Positions 46,201 to 60,431 of a stretch of DNA of 64,000 nt are shown piece after piece. Made by a program: the position numbers and the translations under genes. The stretch's first letter is position 1. Every line of letters starts with the position of its first letter. This DNA comes from Balanoglossus misakiensis (taxonomy: Eukaryota > Hemichordata). The stretch spans positions 8,866,001-8,930,000 of the forward strand of contig CM082577.2 in assembly GCA_040954595.2 (NCBI GenBank), read 5' to 3'. Under the pieces are notes generated by a model. The model was not told where the DNA came from and did not search any database. It was given only the letters and a program-made list of their open reading frames with translations.

Positions 46201-49200
46201 CACGACGAAAACAAGGGCGCCACTCGACATCTGGTAAGGTAAGGTTTGTTTGTCCGTGTTGCGGACTGAGTTTTATAGGATTCTTCCGAAATCCCGCTCG
46301 TACCCGGACGCGTAAGTTGAATGTTAACGCTAACTTGAGTAGACGGAAAAGTCGCCGGAGTGTATATAGGTGTCACACGAAACAGCGATAGGCGTCGGGC
46401 GAACCCTGTTTTCTTGTTCTACACGTATTTTTTGTTGACAGACTACAGGGTGACTTATTGCCGCCTAAAACGCAGACGCCCGGTTCAATGTACATGGGGA
46501 TGAAGCCGACACAGATGCGGCAAACGGCAATAGCGAGGGTGATTTAGTGACTCTCTTACTCTTTGTCGATAACTAGAATGATAGCTAATCCACGACTGAA
46601 TTAAAAAAAACAAGAAACGTGGACGAGCAATATATGACCGAAAATCTCCTTAAACACATGCATTATTGTTAAAAGATGATACGCTTGTCTACTGGGACAC
46701 GGCGGAAGCTCGACTTTTGAAAATGGGAAAACTATATTCTTCGTTTTGTATTTCTATTCAGATATGAATCACTCCATGTATGCATGTATGTATGTATGTA
46801 CAAAGAGCAATTTGCAGGGACCACATGTAGCCCGTTCATGTACACGGAGCTCATTGTGTGGTGTGCTATGAATGAAAAACATCCGGTCAGACTCAATCAT
46901 CCTTATTGGCGCCATAAACCAGAAAGCCCCGGTACAATTAGCTTTTTACGCTGAAATGGCGTTTAAATCTAAATCGTTAACATTACAAATCCCTGCCTCA
47001 CATTCACTCATCGAAGAGGTGACTCACGGGAAAAAGAAACGCACATGGACAATTTGTTCCCTAATATACCACCATCACCCGATGTGTGTGTAAATTACTA
47101 TCCCATGTGTTGCTGTTTACTTACCGATTGAAAGGCTTGGCTCTTTGATGGTCCATTCGACGAACGGTAAAACGGCAGTAACCCCTTGTGATAATTACTT
47201 TCATATTGCTACACGCGTTACTTGTGTCCCATCAACGTCGGTAATAGCAGCAGGCACTCCATCTGTCGACTAAACATTTAAGGAGACAATTAAGAGTCAG
47301 GCTCTGATGACCTGTTTGTTGCCGGCCTCGTGGTGGCGCTCTCAAGAGTGCAGTTGAGCATATCAAACCTGTGGATGGATGGATGGATGGATGGACGGGC
47401 GGGCGGGCGGGCGGGCGTACGGACGGACGGATGGATGATGTCGACGACGACGATGATGATGATGATGACAATGATTGTGGAATGGTGACAACTAAATCGA
47501 TGAGGACTACATGTATCTTTGTCACCATGGTGATCGCCCCCCCCCCCCTGCACGATATCATCCGCAATACTGTCATCGAACTTTCATCATTAAAGTTTAT
47601 TTCTCAATAATTGGAAGATCCCAATGTGCGAAGCCAAGAACAAAACAAATACTATTGACACGTTATCCACTTTGTTGAGCGCCCCAACGAAATTATATCC
47701 ATCATGCAAAATGCATATCCAGCGTTCAATGCGCTGGTTGAAACAGTCCCTCGTGCGAGGTTGACAGTCTTCTGTTGTCCAAGGACGATCACCAAGGTCA
47801 CCGATGCGAACACTCACAAAGTACACTGACGTAGTTCGTCGTTGATGAGTTTGGTCGTATCATGTTGCTATCTTAATTTGTCTCCGAATGCAAGGTTTGT
47901 TTTATATTTAAGTCAAGCACCAACATTACCGCGTTGGCGTTGACAGTTGAAGCGGACTTGTGCTTGATTACCGGGGTTGTAAATCATTTTATATCCAGGT
48001 GTATAGACATGGCAGTGTTTGCCAACGATGTCCTGATCACCGAGACCATGATGCGTGGAAGTGATACTACCCTATTAATGAGACAAAATTGTCTCACGTG
48101 TTACTAAGGAGAGTCCCAACCTTGTCTTAATGACTTCTTTCCTTACATACCAGAAAAGAACATCATTTCATCTTTTCGGCAATATTCTGTACGCAAACGC
48201 TTTCACTAAACAACCCCGTGCCTTTAATATAATTTACTTCTGTTTCAGCAATCGTCCAATTCGATGGCAGTGGATGAATTGTGTCTCATCATGTACAGCA
48301 TCACACATTTTTTATTTTTGGCATTGTTTAATTTAATCACCAAATTCCGCGATGTCTACAGAATCAGGCGTGGGAACTGTTACACCGTTTACTTGACCAA
48401 ACACTACATTCCTGTTGGTAACTAACTGAGGTAGGGTCGAGGTATCGCCCAAATTCAAAGTTTACTTGGCCTCTGTACTACATGCAACCAAACACGAGTG
48501 ACTATTTCACAAATAGAACATTCATGATGAGAAAACGTGCTATGTGTTTCAGAGAACGTTGGGTCTTGTAAGCCACGTCTCTGAAGGCCAGAATAGGTGT
48601 TAAATAATAGTTTTTGAAAAATGCTTCCTGCTAACAAATCTCCACGCCATTTTTATTGGAATATACTCTGTGTGTGAAATTCTGGCCTTTTAGCTTTCAG
48701 TGCAGTTTGAGGTGATGGTACCTTAAGCATTCAAGTAAACTTGACTGCATTTCTTCGTTTGTTATATCTAGGCAAGACTGGAATAACAAAGTACAATTTT
48801 TGGGTCACGGTGTAAGGAATATGGATCCGAGTTATTTTTAGAGTTTCATAGTGATGTTCGCTTCAATTTCACCCCTATATATGACGGATGTGTCAACGAT
48901 GAGTAACAGCAAACGTATCGGAAAAAAATCTCAGCCCCTACCGCTAAAGCAGCTTGGGACAAAGGTCACCCGAGGTCGCTTTGTATTTCATTCCGCGTTA
49001 CTTCACAGTGTTTGGCCAGGCCCTGTCGGTTCCTTTTGAGGTCACAATTAATTTCTTGTTCGGGGAAGGGCCGGTGAAATAATAAATGGACCGCGATTGT
49101 TTTATTTCGTTTTCACGCCCCGCGACCGTTTGATCGTACCGACTTTAAAGGCGCGTGTGTTAAAGCGCGGACCGGAGGTATCGTGGTGTTAAGTGTGAGA

Positions 49201-50368
49201 AATTGGGGGTAGCGCGGCCGCACACTAAAAGCTGGCGTGGTGACCATTCGTTTGGCATGCTCTTGGGGTGTGTCGGAGTAAGGTTATGGAATCACGCCAT
49301 TTCTTCTCATCCATCCATTCACAGATTCTTGTCACACACAAAAACAAACAAAATTCTCCCGGTTTCACTCAGAGCTGAAGCGGTCCCAGTCAAGAAATCG
49401 GTACGGAAGCAGGAGCGCGTCACGGTTTTACTCGCGTCACATTTCGACAGGATCCCGACAGTATTGTCGCGGAAATTGTCGTCAAACTTACTTTGATTTA
49501 GTCGTGACAGTTGGAGTGGATTACTCGATTTTTTTTCTCCTGTAAACCGGAGGTAGTTTACAGATATAAAAATGAACATAAAACCCGCCCTCAAACCGCA
49601 CTTCATATTGAACAATAAAGCTATTATTAGATTTAACGACAATTTCACATCTTTTACGACTCCAGAAATGACTCTCGAATGACAATGCGATATGCACTAA
49701 GAAAGAACTAGTGACAACTGGAGATCTCGCATGGGCTATAAATCAAAGCGATCGAAGTTGTTTCTAAAAGACGACCAATTTATCGATGGTCGCCATCCTG
49801 TTTCAAGCGCAGGTGTCTTTCTCCAACGCACGCGCAGTTAGCCTTTGGTGAAGATCATCTCCGGTAATTCTAACGCTAACGGACAATGTCAAAGTTCAAC
49901 TCAGTTTGGCGCAAGTACTCTGATCCCCTCCCCCTCCCCGCACTCGCTTCTTCTTTGAAGCGAGCCCGCGCCGTCGTAATAACAACTCCCCGGTTTTCAA
50001 GGGTTTCCTGTCGGAACAAACTAATATCACCGTGACCGCATGAATGTTTTTTTTTCGATCGGTCACGAGTGGTAACCGTGCCCCTCCCCCCTCTCCCTGC
50101 CGGATCTCATGCCGTCTGTGGCCGCGAACTCTTATACCGGTTTTCCGGTCCGTTCTCGATAAACGTCAAATGCCTAACATCCGGAAGTTGAAATATGGAA
50201 GTTTTCACGGATCCCGAGAAAAAAACGACCTGTCCCCTGTTTGATGTATTTTCTTTTGCTTTGTGTACAAGATAAAGCCAAGTCTGTTTTGCTTCTCTAA
50301 CTTCTGGGATGCCGTTTGGTAAACATGGGTTCTTAGACAAGAAAAATAATCTTATTGACTCGGACTTA
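43206..50368. other. Gene-poor region
   Basis: No supported gene. Donor-like sites on the minus strand near 45612 and 47120 have no matching coding exon. Contains compound microsatellites at 46775-46800 and 47370-47470. Confidence 0.45.
47370..47470 (+). repeat. Compound (GGAT)n-(GGGC)n-(GGAC)n-(GAT)n microsatellite
   Basis: Adjacent tetranucleotide and trinucleotide arrays; they explain the Asp-rich and Arg/Pro-rich apparent frames here. Confidence 0.95.
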
Positions 50369-51171
50369 GGCTGCATTCACAAACACCTCTGGAGGGGGGG
50401 GCGGGAGAATTCAATTTTTTTTACTGCTAATTTTCACATGCCCCCCTTCCGAACTGCCAATATTTTCAAATCCCCCCCTTCCGAACTGCCAAAATTTTGA
50501 AATCCCCCCCCCCCCATTTTCTTTGACAGAGCAAAACACATCACCTATCTATCTTGTAAAAAGAAAAACAGCGCTCCCATGAAAAGAATTTGAAACTGAT
50601 GTTTCCCCTCATCAGTGGGTATTAAAACTGAACATTGTTTTTATTTTTTAAGTACATATATTTGTATTCTGTGTTGGGAGACATTGTAAACCGAGAATTG
50701 AAGGGGGTGGGTTTGGGAGGGGGTGTCCCCCTCCCACGTAAGAAAATTTTCTAAAATACAGAGCTCAAAGCTGCATTTTAATGAACCCGGCAAAAGCAAA
50801 TTAACTCAACTACCGGTATGTTGGGGAGGACAAATTTAACCGTCGCCGCTCAAAGTTATCATGGGGTGGGGCAAGTCCCCTGACCTGGGACACTAGATAA
50901 ACCAGTCAATGATTGAAAGGTGTTGATGAATGGAGGGGGTGGGTGTGGGAGGGGGTGTCCCCCTCCCACATTAGAAAATTTTGTAAAATAAAGGGCGCGA
51001 AACTGCATTTTTGTGGACTCAAAATAAATATTTAGTCGTTAAAGTTTTCAAGTCCCCCCCTTTCAGTCCCTAAATTATTTCAAATCCCCCCCCTTACATA
51101 CCCTCAATTTTTTCAAATCCCCCCCCTCAATTCTCCTGCCCCCCCCTCCAGAGGTGTTTGTGAATGCAGCC
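50369..51171. mobile_element. 803-bp MITE with 43-bp terminal inverted repeats and TTA duplication
   Basis: The ends are GGCTGCATTCACAAACACC and its complement. The 43-bp arms differ at one position, with TTA on both flanks. The interior has duplicated GGGGGTGTCCCCCTCCCA blocks and no coding capacity. Non-autonomous PIF/Harbinger-type is the best guess from the TTA duplication. Confidence 0.85.
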
Positions 51172-51487
51172 TTAATTAAAACATCAGAAAGGAGAGTATT
51201 TTTTCCATTTTAAATCATACTGTCCAATACATTAACTCTTCTTCAGCCTAACTGTTGACCCCCCCCGGATCTTGTCCTGTGTATTGACTGAGGTGACGTG
51301 TTCAACTGCTGAAAGAATGCTCAGAGTTGCCCTGGTACTTAATTTCTCAACACACCCCGTTGTGTGTAAAGTCAGCGTTGCTTTTATAATGGACTTGATT
51401 TCGAGTTGTCAATAATAACAATGTTCGTTACTTATATAGATATAGAGAGCTGAGACTGTGTTGATGAGCGGAATCGTTTTGCTTTAG

Positions 51488-51546
51488 GGAGTAGAACAAG
51501 AAACTGCAGCTGATACAGAGAACATGAAAGTGGCCAAGACTTACAG
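51488..51546 (+). CDS. Possible isolated plus-strand exon
   Basis: A pyrimidine-rich acceptor (TTTTGCTTTAG) and donor ACAG|GTAATG flank 59 nt that are open in one frame only, encoding GVEQETAADTENMKVAKTY. There are no partner exons that I could connect, so it could be part of a lncRNA or chance. Confidence 0.25.
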
Positions 51547-54500
51547 GTAATGGACCTTCATAGGTTTTGAATCAACAAAGGTCCTCTTGACTTCAGAATA
51601 CCGTTCTGTTTTGATGCGCGCTTGACGTTCTCGGGATTGATTATTTAGTGTCACGGTACTAGTAATTCACACAACCAATGCTTTCAGGTGAGATTTCAAA
51701 CGTAAACTGTCCGCGATCGTTAAACGTCGGCCACTTCAAAGGGATTAAAACAACGATTTTTCCATATTACTGTTTCGAGATCACTCTTGTTTGACAGTTG
51801 TCCGATAAAAGGTAGTAACGCGACCGAATAAAAACCGGAGCAGACGATGAGTGAGTGGCGGGAATGAACTTGTACTGCCGAACAATCAAATCTCTTCAGT
51901 CCCTGTTCACCAAATCTGAATCACCCTTGGATCTCAAGGAATGGATTTCATTTAATGTCACGATTTTTGAACACATAGCTTTTGGGACCTTTAAAACTGT
52001 TCAGATGTTTACAACAAATATGCAAAATCAAGAAATTCGTTCAGGGTACGGTCATTTCGTCAGCGCTTTCGTAGATGTCACGCACACCCTGTCCACCGGG
52101 TTCAACACAATAAACAACCCGACAAAATAAAACGTCATTATCCGTTTCCCCGGATTTGACAGTTTGCTGGTTTGCTGTAAAGTAACCGTGTTCCATCGTT
52201 GTAACTGACGACCTGTTGACTGACGGCAATATCTCATATCTTACAGTAGTGTCACTGGACATAAAAATGATGCTGGCGGAACCGTTTCATATTGATTCAA
52301 TCGGGTTTTGTCGTCACTGTGGCCGAAATATAATTTTGTTGTTGTTGTTGTTGTTGTTGTTCCAAAAGTAGAATTTCCTCCATGTACCCCAAATATCAAA
52401 TGGGCAACCCCTACTTCCATCCTTTTACAAATTATGTTGTACCTGTCAAATTTTTACCATCGTTTCCCTCATAAAAAGGGACTCATACTACAGAGTGGTT
52501 AAAGTCGAAGTTTTACGAAATTGATTTGAATTCATTAAAGGACAGATTTATCTTAAAATGTTACCTTCATCTCCCGGCAAAGCTCAGTACAGCCACTACA
52601 CAATAATTTCCAATGCTTGCTAACAACCATCCTCAAAAAATTGGTTGATTGACTGCCCTGGGTGTGATCGTTCTGGCTTTCAAGTCCGGACTTCAATTTC
52701 AACAAAAGATTCCAAGCTACACACGCGGCACTTGTTGATAGGGTTACATACGGGCGATTCGTTGTGCTCGAGTATTTGATCGAGAGAAATTCAGTTGATA
52801 TACAAAACAAACACACACCGAGAGCTACAGCTAATGGAACTATGATGGATTGTCATTTCAGGTCTTTCATGTGACGAAAAATAATATTCAAATATCACTC
52901 TTGGCTTCATAATCCGTTGTTGATTTCGTTCGCTTTTACCGCATCGATCATACCTTATACCTTGAGCAACCCGCCGTTCAAAGAAGAGTCTACCCCCACT
53001 CTAGTCCCGTTCCCCCCTCCGGCCTTACAGGATCAGGAGCATCTCTCGTAGAAGTCGAGGATTAAGGTTGGGGGAGATAGCTAGGGGAGATATGAACTTA
53101 TTACTGCATGCAAACGTACCAAGTTTTAGTGACTTGAGATTCGCTAGGGAAAGTTAGGACTTGGGAGGGAATTTGTGAACTTTTGACACTGAAATGCAAT
53201 CTGAAGTGACAGCATTTTTTCAACAGAACGTGTCTTGTTTGCCTCGACAGACCCCTTTGAGCTCATATCGTGTAATATTTCATAATTATTTGATATATAA
53301 CTCAATTTTCCATGTTCTGACACGAGCGTATTAATCAACGTGCAGCTGTCTGTAGGGCTTAGAATATAAAAAATTACGTAAACTAACGTCAAATCACGGT
53401 CGATTGTTTGATTGTCCGCAGTATCTAATATTAAAGTGATTTAATATTTATTTATGAATGTTCCTGCCATCGGCTATGGAGTGGCATTCTTTGGCAGGTG
53501 TCCCTTCGTTCGGTCATACGCGGGTTAAATTTCTCAAATGTCGAGTAAAATCATGAAAAGAATCAGTTTCTCATGTGATCTCATTGTGGTGCACTGGTTT
53601 CTAACCTACGGACATCAATATATGGACGAGATACGTTTGGCACATATCTGATTTAAAATACTGGATTTTTTTCCAAGGTAAATTAAAGGGGCACAGTCAA
53701 AAGTGAACGATTGTCCCCCTTAACAACAAGTTACTATGCCAACGCTTCATTTAAATGACACCATGTATTTCTATACTTTCTTTTGTAAATATTATATTTT
53801 GATTTTTTTTGTACATAGGATAGAAAACTCGAGAGTAGTCGCTTTTAATTAAAACCTCTCTTCGTTTTTAAAAACGTAGACCTAAGTATTTTAAATGCTC
53901 ATTCCCACCACTAAACATACTGCTGCAGTGACGTGCCACGTTGCCAGTTTAGACAAATTCGAAATAACGCGCTGAGTTTTACTGATGAAATCCAAATCAC
54001 GATCTTTCAAATAAATCGGACAGATACACATCAAGAATGACTCTCATTAAACACTGTGCCAAGTTTTTTTTACCCGGGAACTATAAACATAATGTACAAG
54101 AGATACAGAGAGTTTCGCTGTCCAAGCGCTCAAAATGCTGTCTTCAGTTGATCGAGTCAGGAAACACTTCCATTCTCCCTTCTCTGTGATAATCCTCCCA
54201 TGCGCCTAGCTTATCTGACTGTGTCCCGACAGAAACGGTTTTTATGGATACTATCAGCGCTGTCAAATTAATGTTTGAAAAATTGGACTTCACTTCCCAC
54301 CATATGTTTTAACGGTGGTGTGAAGTACTGCGAAAATGCCCTCAACTCCATGATAGACGGCGGGTGCTCTCCATGGTTGCTAGCAAATATTGGTTATTCT
54401 TTCACGGCTCGTGGTTGTTTATACGTGGCGTTGTCCGGGTGTACGGCCGGGGTGCGGGAGCGTGCTAGGCGAGGCCCGATGACCGCCGGTTGTATATTCG

Positions 54501-55719
54501 AAAATGATTGCTTGCAGAGGTTTAAAGTATTAACAGTTCACGACAGAAATCGACATTTTAGTAGCACGACACTCGACGCTTTTTTAGAAACCGAAATCCC
54601 CGCCATGAATTCGCCGCGGACGACCCGCGTGTGGTGTTTCGCGAAGCAGGCGCTCGCTCTCGCTTGAGTTGACTTGTGTTTTCAATTCGAATTCGAACTG
54701 TTTTTGTTTTCTGTTTGGTCAAGGATTACCGTAATTGAGAGACCTGGCGTCTCTATATCAGCCTCGCTTCAAGAGTTCACATATGGTGTCTAGCCCGTAC
54801 ACTTGACCCGGTCTTGTCAAGTTTCGCAGTATCTGGGAAGTTATAAATTACCGGTTGACTCAGGATATGCACAGTCCATGCATCGCTGTGAGCCTTCGAC
54901 AGTGGTTGGTTGACCACCAACAAACATGGATTCCTGTTTAACACTGGTCTAATATAAACATAACCCACCCGCTCCCCGCCCCGCCCGGCAATGATCAATC
55001 CAGTTTGTTTTTAGATTTTGCGCGATATTTCAAATCAAGAAAAAATACAACACATATAGGGCGTTACTGCATGATTAGTGTATGGCAATCATCGGGGATA
55101 TGTTGCTCGGTTCTTGTTATATTTTTTGAGAATCAAACTCTTGTATTGAGCTGCAACGATTGTGACAATGATGGAATGGTCTCCCAGAAATCGCACGGCA
55201 ATGATTGGGGAACTACAGCCCGAGCGGGACTATAAAACAACGTCACCCCTTTCAGTCTTCTAACAGTGGGCAGATATTCTTCTTTCGACAAGATCTAAGA
55301 ACGATTAACAAGTGATTGAAGTTTTTTTTCTGAAACCACAATTTTTGTACGTAAAAGTTCCTACCAAGGCTAAAATAATATTTACTTGAGGGAGTTAATT
55401 CACTGGTTGGCTGACCGTCATTATTCTATCAGATCATGAAAACCGTCAGAGTTAAACCTCGTTTCAATTGGTGCAGCCGCTGCGAATATTGACCTACAAG
55501 GGCCAATTTTGATTTTTTTACTCCGTGTCTCATGGTCCGACTGACCGAGGCATGTTATGCCTTCTAATTTTGGTATGCATGTAACCAATACGTCAGAGCA
55601 ACATTTATTTCTAAACGTTCCCACACATTGTGTTCATACTACAAAGCTGCAGGATTTAGTTTGATTACAAATGTTAATCTTTAAAGTACTATTTTATAAT
55701 TTACCTTTTTTTTAATTTT
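51547..55719. other. Gene-poor region
   Basis: No supported gene. The 130-codon plus-strand open frame at 54275-54667 is partly GC-rich but shows no domain or splice context. Confidence 0.45.
52337..52361 (+). repeat. (GTT)n microsatellite
   Basis: Eight GTT units. Confidence 0.9.
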
Positions 55720-55751
55720 CCGACCGACCGACCGACCGACCGACCGACCGA
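55720..55751 (+). repeat. (CGAC)n microsatellite
   Basis: Eight CGAC units. Confidence 0.9.
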
Positions 55752-58538
55752 TCATGACTAGAGGCTGACGATGAGAAACAGGTGAAAATAGAGGTCGCCC
55801 TAAACTTATCTACCAAAGTGGGTGGAAAACTCTTCTTTAGAGTTCCTCTGCGTACAACTCAAACATCTTGAAGGTGTAACCTTGAGATAAAAAAATGCAC
55901 CTTTCATAAAACTTTCTTATCTGGTGTACGATACCAACTTTATGACCATTCGTTTTTTTTCTCTCGTGGCTGTTCTTTTAAAGTTTACACAACCTTGAAG
56001 GAGCAGAAGGTTGGGTGGTTGTCAGCTGAAATCGAAGAGCGCGTAAACAATAGGTGAAAATTTTGGCAAACTGGGAGGTACTATATCTTTCAGTAATGTC
56101 TTTACAACGTAAAAAGCTCCATGTTTGAGCCATTTAAGACTGTAAAAACAACAGGCGCCAAATATAGTTACATATGCGAGTCAGTAAGTTCCTCGGTTTA
56201 GGCTGAATATTTTATATGCAGAAGAAATATACATTCCCGCTGTACACGGTTCGGTGACCAGACATGCGAGTGACATGCGCCGATATTGAAACACGCGGAA
56301 TTATTAGTTTGTTAAAAGGATTAACTAAATATACAGTCACTGAAACGGAAGTGTCAGATAATGTAGGCCTACACTGGTAGAATTATTTCAGAGCGTGCGC
56401 GCATTGCGTGCGTGCACGTCACGCGTGTGTATGTGCGCGCGCGTGTAATAACAACATTTTGTAGGCATCATTTTCAACGCGTTATGAAAGGACACAATCG
56501 CGCCAAAACGACAACTGGTCGGTTGCAACCATTTGTGTGCCCAATTCCAACGATGCACCGGCAATGAAGTGCACTCAACATGAATCATCCGGAATGTAGT
56601 TGTTGAAAAGTGCCACTCAAGTGCGTCTGGTGCTTGTTTAACTAAACTAACTTTCGCTTTGGAGAGGATCGTTCAGACACGGGCAGATCGTTAAACTTGC
56701 CTTCCAATACCGCGGCGTCCACGCGTTTTCGGAATTTTATCGGCCAATAATGAGAAATTGATGCGTAGAACATTGAAAATGGCATTAGGAAATAAGAGAT
56801 AACGAAAATTGACTGTTTGCCTTGGGGCTTGAACTTGGCAGGTATTATTTACTTTGTTATCGGGTTGCAGTTCGCCCTGTTTCATCGGCAGTTTGAAGGA
56901 CTGGTGTACGTGTCAAAAAAAACACAAGGAACTATTGGCATAGTTCAACATTGTTAAGTGTACTTGAAAAATCTGCCAAACTACAAAAATTCGTATAGCT
57001 ATCTATACAGGTATATGTATGAGCTTCAAAACAACCTGATCACCAACATGTATACATTGAACTTCATGCTATTTCTCACCTGTGTCAACAGATGACCATA
57101 AACGCTTTTGTAACCATAATTTAAATCTCATAGGAAAATGTGCTTTGAGCGTAAATAGGCAGATTTTCTAAAATTAGTGTCATGGCACGTGTACGAACAT
57201 AGAAAGTGGTGCGATCTTATATTTCTGAAAGTGGCTCTTGATTAAGAATGATTTTCTGCAGACGAGAGGTCTTTCGCCAAGTTTGTTGTTAACTTTGAGA
57301 AACACAACTCTCAGAAATGCTCTGGGCCTCTCTGCATTCCAACCGCCAATGCGACAGGGTTTCTAAATGATTTGCCTTCACCCTGGGAGTTCAAGTTCAC
57401 TTGTCATCCAATCAAACCTTTTCAAGAAATATTCGGGGAAATGCCAATTTTTTTGTAAAGTTGCTAATTTAACATGGGAATATAAAATGCTCCAAAAATT
57501 AGATCTGGCCTCGTTCTTTTTGTACATACTGATGTTCTGTCCACGACTCGACCAGTGGAGGAGGTGGGAGAAGGGAGGGGGGGGGGTTTGGCCACTGAAA
57601 ACGCGGGACAAATCGAGGTCGATTGTAATCGGGACGCGATTAATAGACCACTTGAGATGACAGAACATTCAGTTTCTGACAAAATTACATCCATACCATC
57701 CGAGTGTGTGTAGAAGGCAAATCAATAACAAGCCATAAATATTTTTAGTCGCCATACAATATAATTGACTTTTTGCCGGTTCTGTTCAAAAAAATCTTGA
57801 TACAATCCCGAGGTCAGACCATTCTGCAGATAACCCAGGGTCTCGGGGTCAAGCTAACATTTCGCACCTGGCCCATTGAAGATAATTGATTTTAATCCTT
57901 CGTGTTAAACCTTCATTTGTTCAGTTACCGAACTGTTTATCAGACATTTCCTCGAGTTGACAAATGACCGTGTCTGCTTTTCAAGAGAGGTGGTCTCATG
58001 GCAACGGACGAACTGTTAACATCAAGCTATGGCTCAATTGGGCCAAGGATTTTCTACCTATATGCGCCACTGTCTAAGCGTTCAAGTGCACAAATTCTGC
58101 GGTCCGCGAAAAGCCACCGTCGTTGTCATTTCGTCCCGGCAATTCTGTACTTCGATTGTTTTACCTGAGACAACTGGAGTGTATCAGAATGTCCCCCCCC
58201 CCCCGTCGTTTCATTGGTAGATTTCGGCCCAGAGTGCACACCCTGCGTGAGATGCAATACAGCAAAGACACCACGTGACACCTGTTGAGTCTACAAAGCC
58301 CCAACTGCTATGTAGGACTGTCCATATTGACAGCAATCAGCAATACTCCGTCGGTTTATCAGCATTCATTGGATATCCAAATCACTTATCGTTTTGTCGA
58401 TTCACCAAAATAGATTACAAAACGCTGTTATAGAGTAATTGATATCTGTGGCTTCAGATGATAAGTCCCAATTGCTTCAATACATGGGTATCGGACTGAT
58501 AACGTCCACGATTTCAACAATCACATTTTTTTACTTAC
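55752..58538. other. Gene-poor region with an alternating purine-pyrimidine tract
   Basis: The following exons of the minus-strand gene at 58.5 kb would fall here or lower but were not found. 56394-56450 is an alternating GC/GT tract with Z-DNA potential. Confidence 0.4.
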
Positions 58539-60431
58539 AGCTGAGACATTCTCATAATTGATACTGTCGGGAATTTAGGCTTGGGCATAGTGAATGCTAG
58601 GGGGAATTTTGCCAGCTTCTTTGAGCACGTGTTGTTGGATTCATATGGAAAATAGTCAGCTGTCAGGCCCCTCCCATTGACAGAACTACAGCCTGCAGAG
58701 AAAGAATATACAGTAGAAGAGGCTTTGGGGTTTATTTTTTTTTTAAAAAAGACCTTTCCATTTTCTGATGTCGTTATTCGGCCACAACTGAAATACGAAC
58801 TTATCATTTACATCACTGTAGCCCACAGCAACCTCCCCCCATAGGTGTTAAGGTAAATATGTATCCGAGATAAAATATGACTCTTTACAGGCGAGAACGC
58901 GACGACCTATGAGTGTTGAATTTCGGTTTGGGGTTCGGCGAATTCCATGGTTGTGTATTTCGGGAGCGGGTCGAAATCGCGCCTACTTCAAAGGATTTTT
59001 TTTATCACAAGTGCCGCTTGAGAAGGGGGCAACTGAACAACACTACAAGTCCAAAATAGGCTTGTTCTTTTCACCTCGGCGCTTCAATTCCGCCGCTTCT
59101 CATACCTAAACTTTGGTCCCGCTTCCATGCGGACACCTTTCATAGCCGCGCCATTGTTCATGCATGCGGCAAAGTTTGACCAGCGCACCTGCATTAACGG
59201 CCCGCAAAGGTTACGTCAAGCTATCATGCACCAGGCTGGAAAGGGGGAAAAAATCACAGCAATCTATACAACTCAGTTTGTTGACACACACCTCCCCAGG
59301 TGTACATTACTGTGTATCCGGTGATCGACAGACCCTTCAAGTTTTTTTTATGTTTGGAATCGTGGTTTTGACTTCCTTGCTACCCCCGATCATAAATTAT
59401 ACATCCAAGCGCTATTTTAGGTTCATTTTCTCACGCTTTAATCAATAAGGAGTTTATTCTGAACTTTTTTACGAGCGTGAGGTTGGTGTCTTTCACTTCA
59501 ACATTTCAGGCGATTCAGCCAATTAATTAAGATAATTATTTATAGGCCAATTCAGTGTATCAGATAGCGCTACAGCACAAACAGTTTTATGGGCTGTGGG
59601 GGGAATGTCGTTCTAGCGTCCGAAGTCGAGTTCGACTACATTGTCGAGTAAAAATACACATTTCTCTGTTTATGGCCGCTGAAATGGACAAGTGGCTATA
59701 GACGCGTGTTCATTTCCCTAAATCCGGGACTCCATCGTCTTTGAAATGTGGCAAGTGTTATTGGTTTCTCTGACTGCACCGAGACCCGTTAACTTCGCCA
59801 GAGTGTCAAGTGTTACCTTATCCCCAAACAAACTAAGGGATTTCGCACCCCATAAATCAACTTGTCGACATAACCGGACAGAAATACTGCAATATCTAAG
59901 TTAGCGGTGCCTTGCGGTGGTGGCTGGTGTCCGTACTGGGTTCATGGACACGTGGTCTACATCGTTCAGGAATTTCCAACAAAAGACGGATCGATATACT
60001 TTCAGAGGGGCCTGTCGTACCCAAAGTTAGGAATGTAAAACACTACCATCATTCACATATATTATCGTGAGCCACAACCCTACAGCCAGCGTCCACACAA
60101 AAATTCTAACGGTTTTCGTTATGGTTCCTCGAGATTTTACCACGGAATTCTTTTTACTAGCAACAAATGCCAAACTAGCAACACCGGCTTTCTTTGAGGG
60201 GGCCACCGGCTTTCTTTGAGGGGGCCCGACACATTATCTCTAAATTTGTAACAACGTCACAATTTAGTAGACAAAGAGGCGCCCCCCATCCCTATTGCGC
60301 AGTTGAAGTACGTGCGTGTTGAGAGAGACGTGTCGACTCGAACGCTGCTCTACGAAGCTCGTAGTTACCTTCTTACCGGGACATTTGTACTTGAACGGAC
60401 TGGGTTCCTCCAACTTCAGGTCGGTAGATTC
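58539..60431 (-). CDS. Unidentified gene, two in-phase internal exons
   Basis: Exon 60377-60431 lies between TTCACAG and CCCG|GTAAGA and encodes ESTDLKLEEPSPFKYKCP plus one nucleotide. Exon 58539-58692 lies between a strong acceptor (TTCTTTCTCTGCAG) and CT|GTAAGT and encodes 50 full codons. The split codon joins as Gly, giving KYKCPGCSSVNGRG, then LTADYFPYESNNTC and a basic, Pro-rich stretch ending IMRMSQ. Only one frame is open in the long exon, and it is the one the phase requires. The CPxC-like pair may be half of a zinc knuckle. I do not recognise the family. Earlier and later exons are not located; ATG 60693 (MRRSRKFSSGRV) with a possible GTACGT donor in phase 0 near 60552 is a weak first-exon candidate. 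Confidence 0.5.
60182..60225 (+). repeat. 22-bp tandem duplication
   Basis: CACCGGCTTTCTTTGAGGGG plus GC occurs twice without a gap. Confidence 0.95.
60234..60413 (-). repeat. Inverted duplication, left arm
   Basis: Read on the minus strand it matches 61079-61308 on the plus strand: part of the 60377-60431 exon, its donor region and about 130 bp of intron. Confidence 0.85.

Noticed and set aside
54275-54667. 130-codon plus-strand open frame
   Set aside because: Composition explains the length (locally GC-rich), no domain and no splice context.
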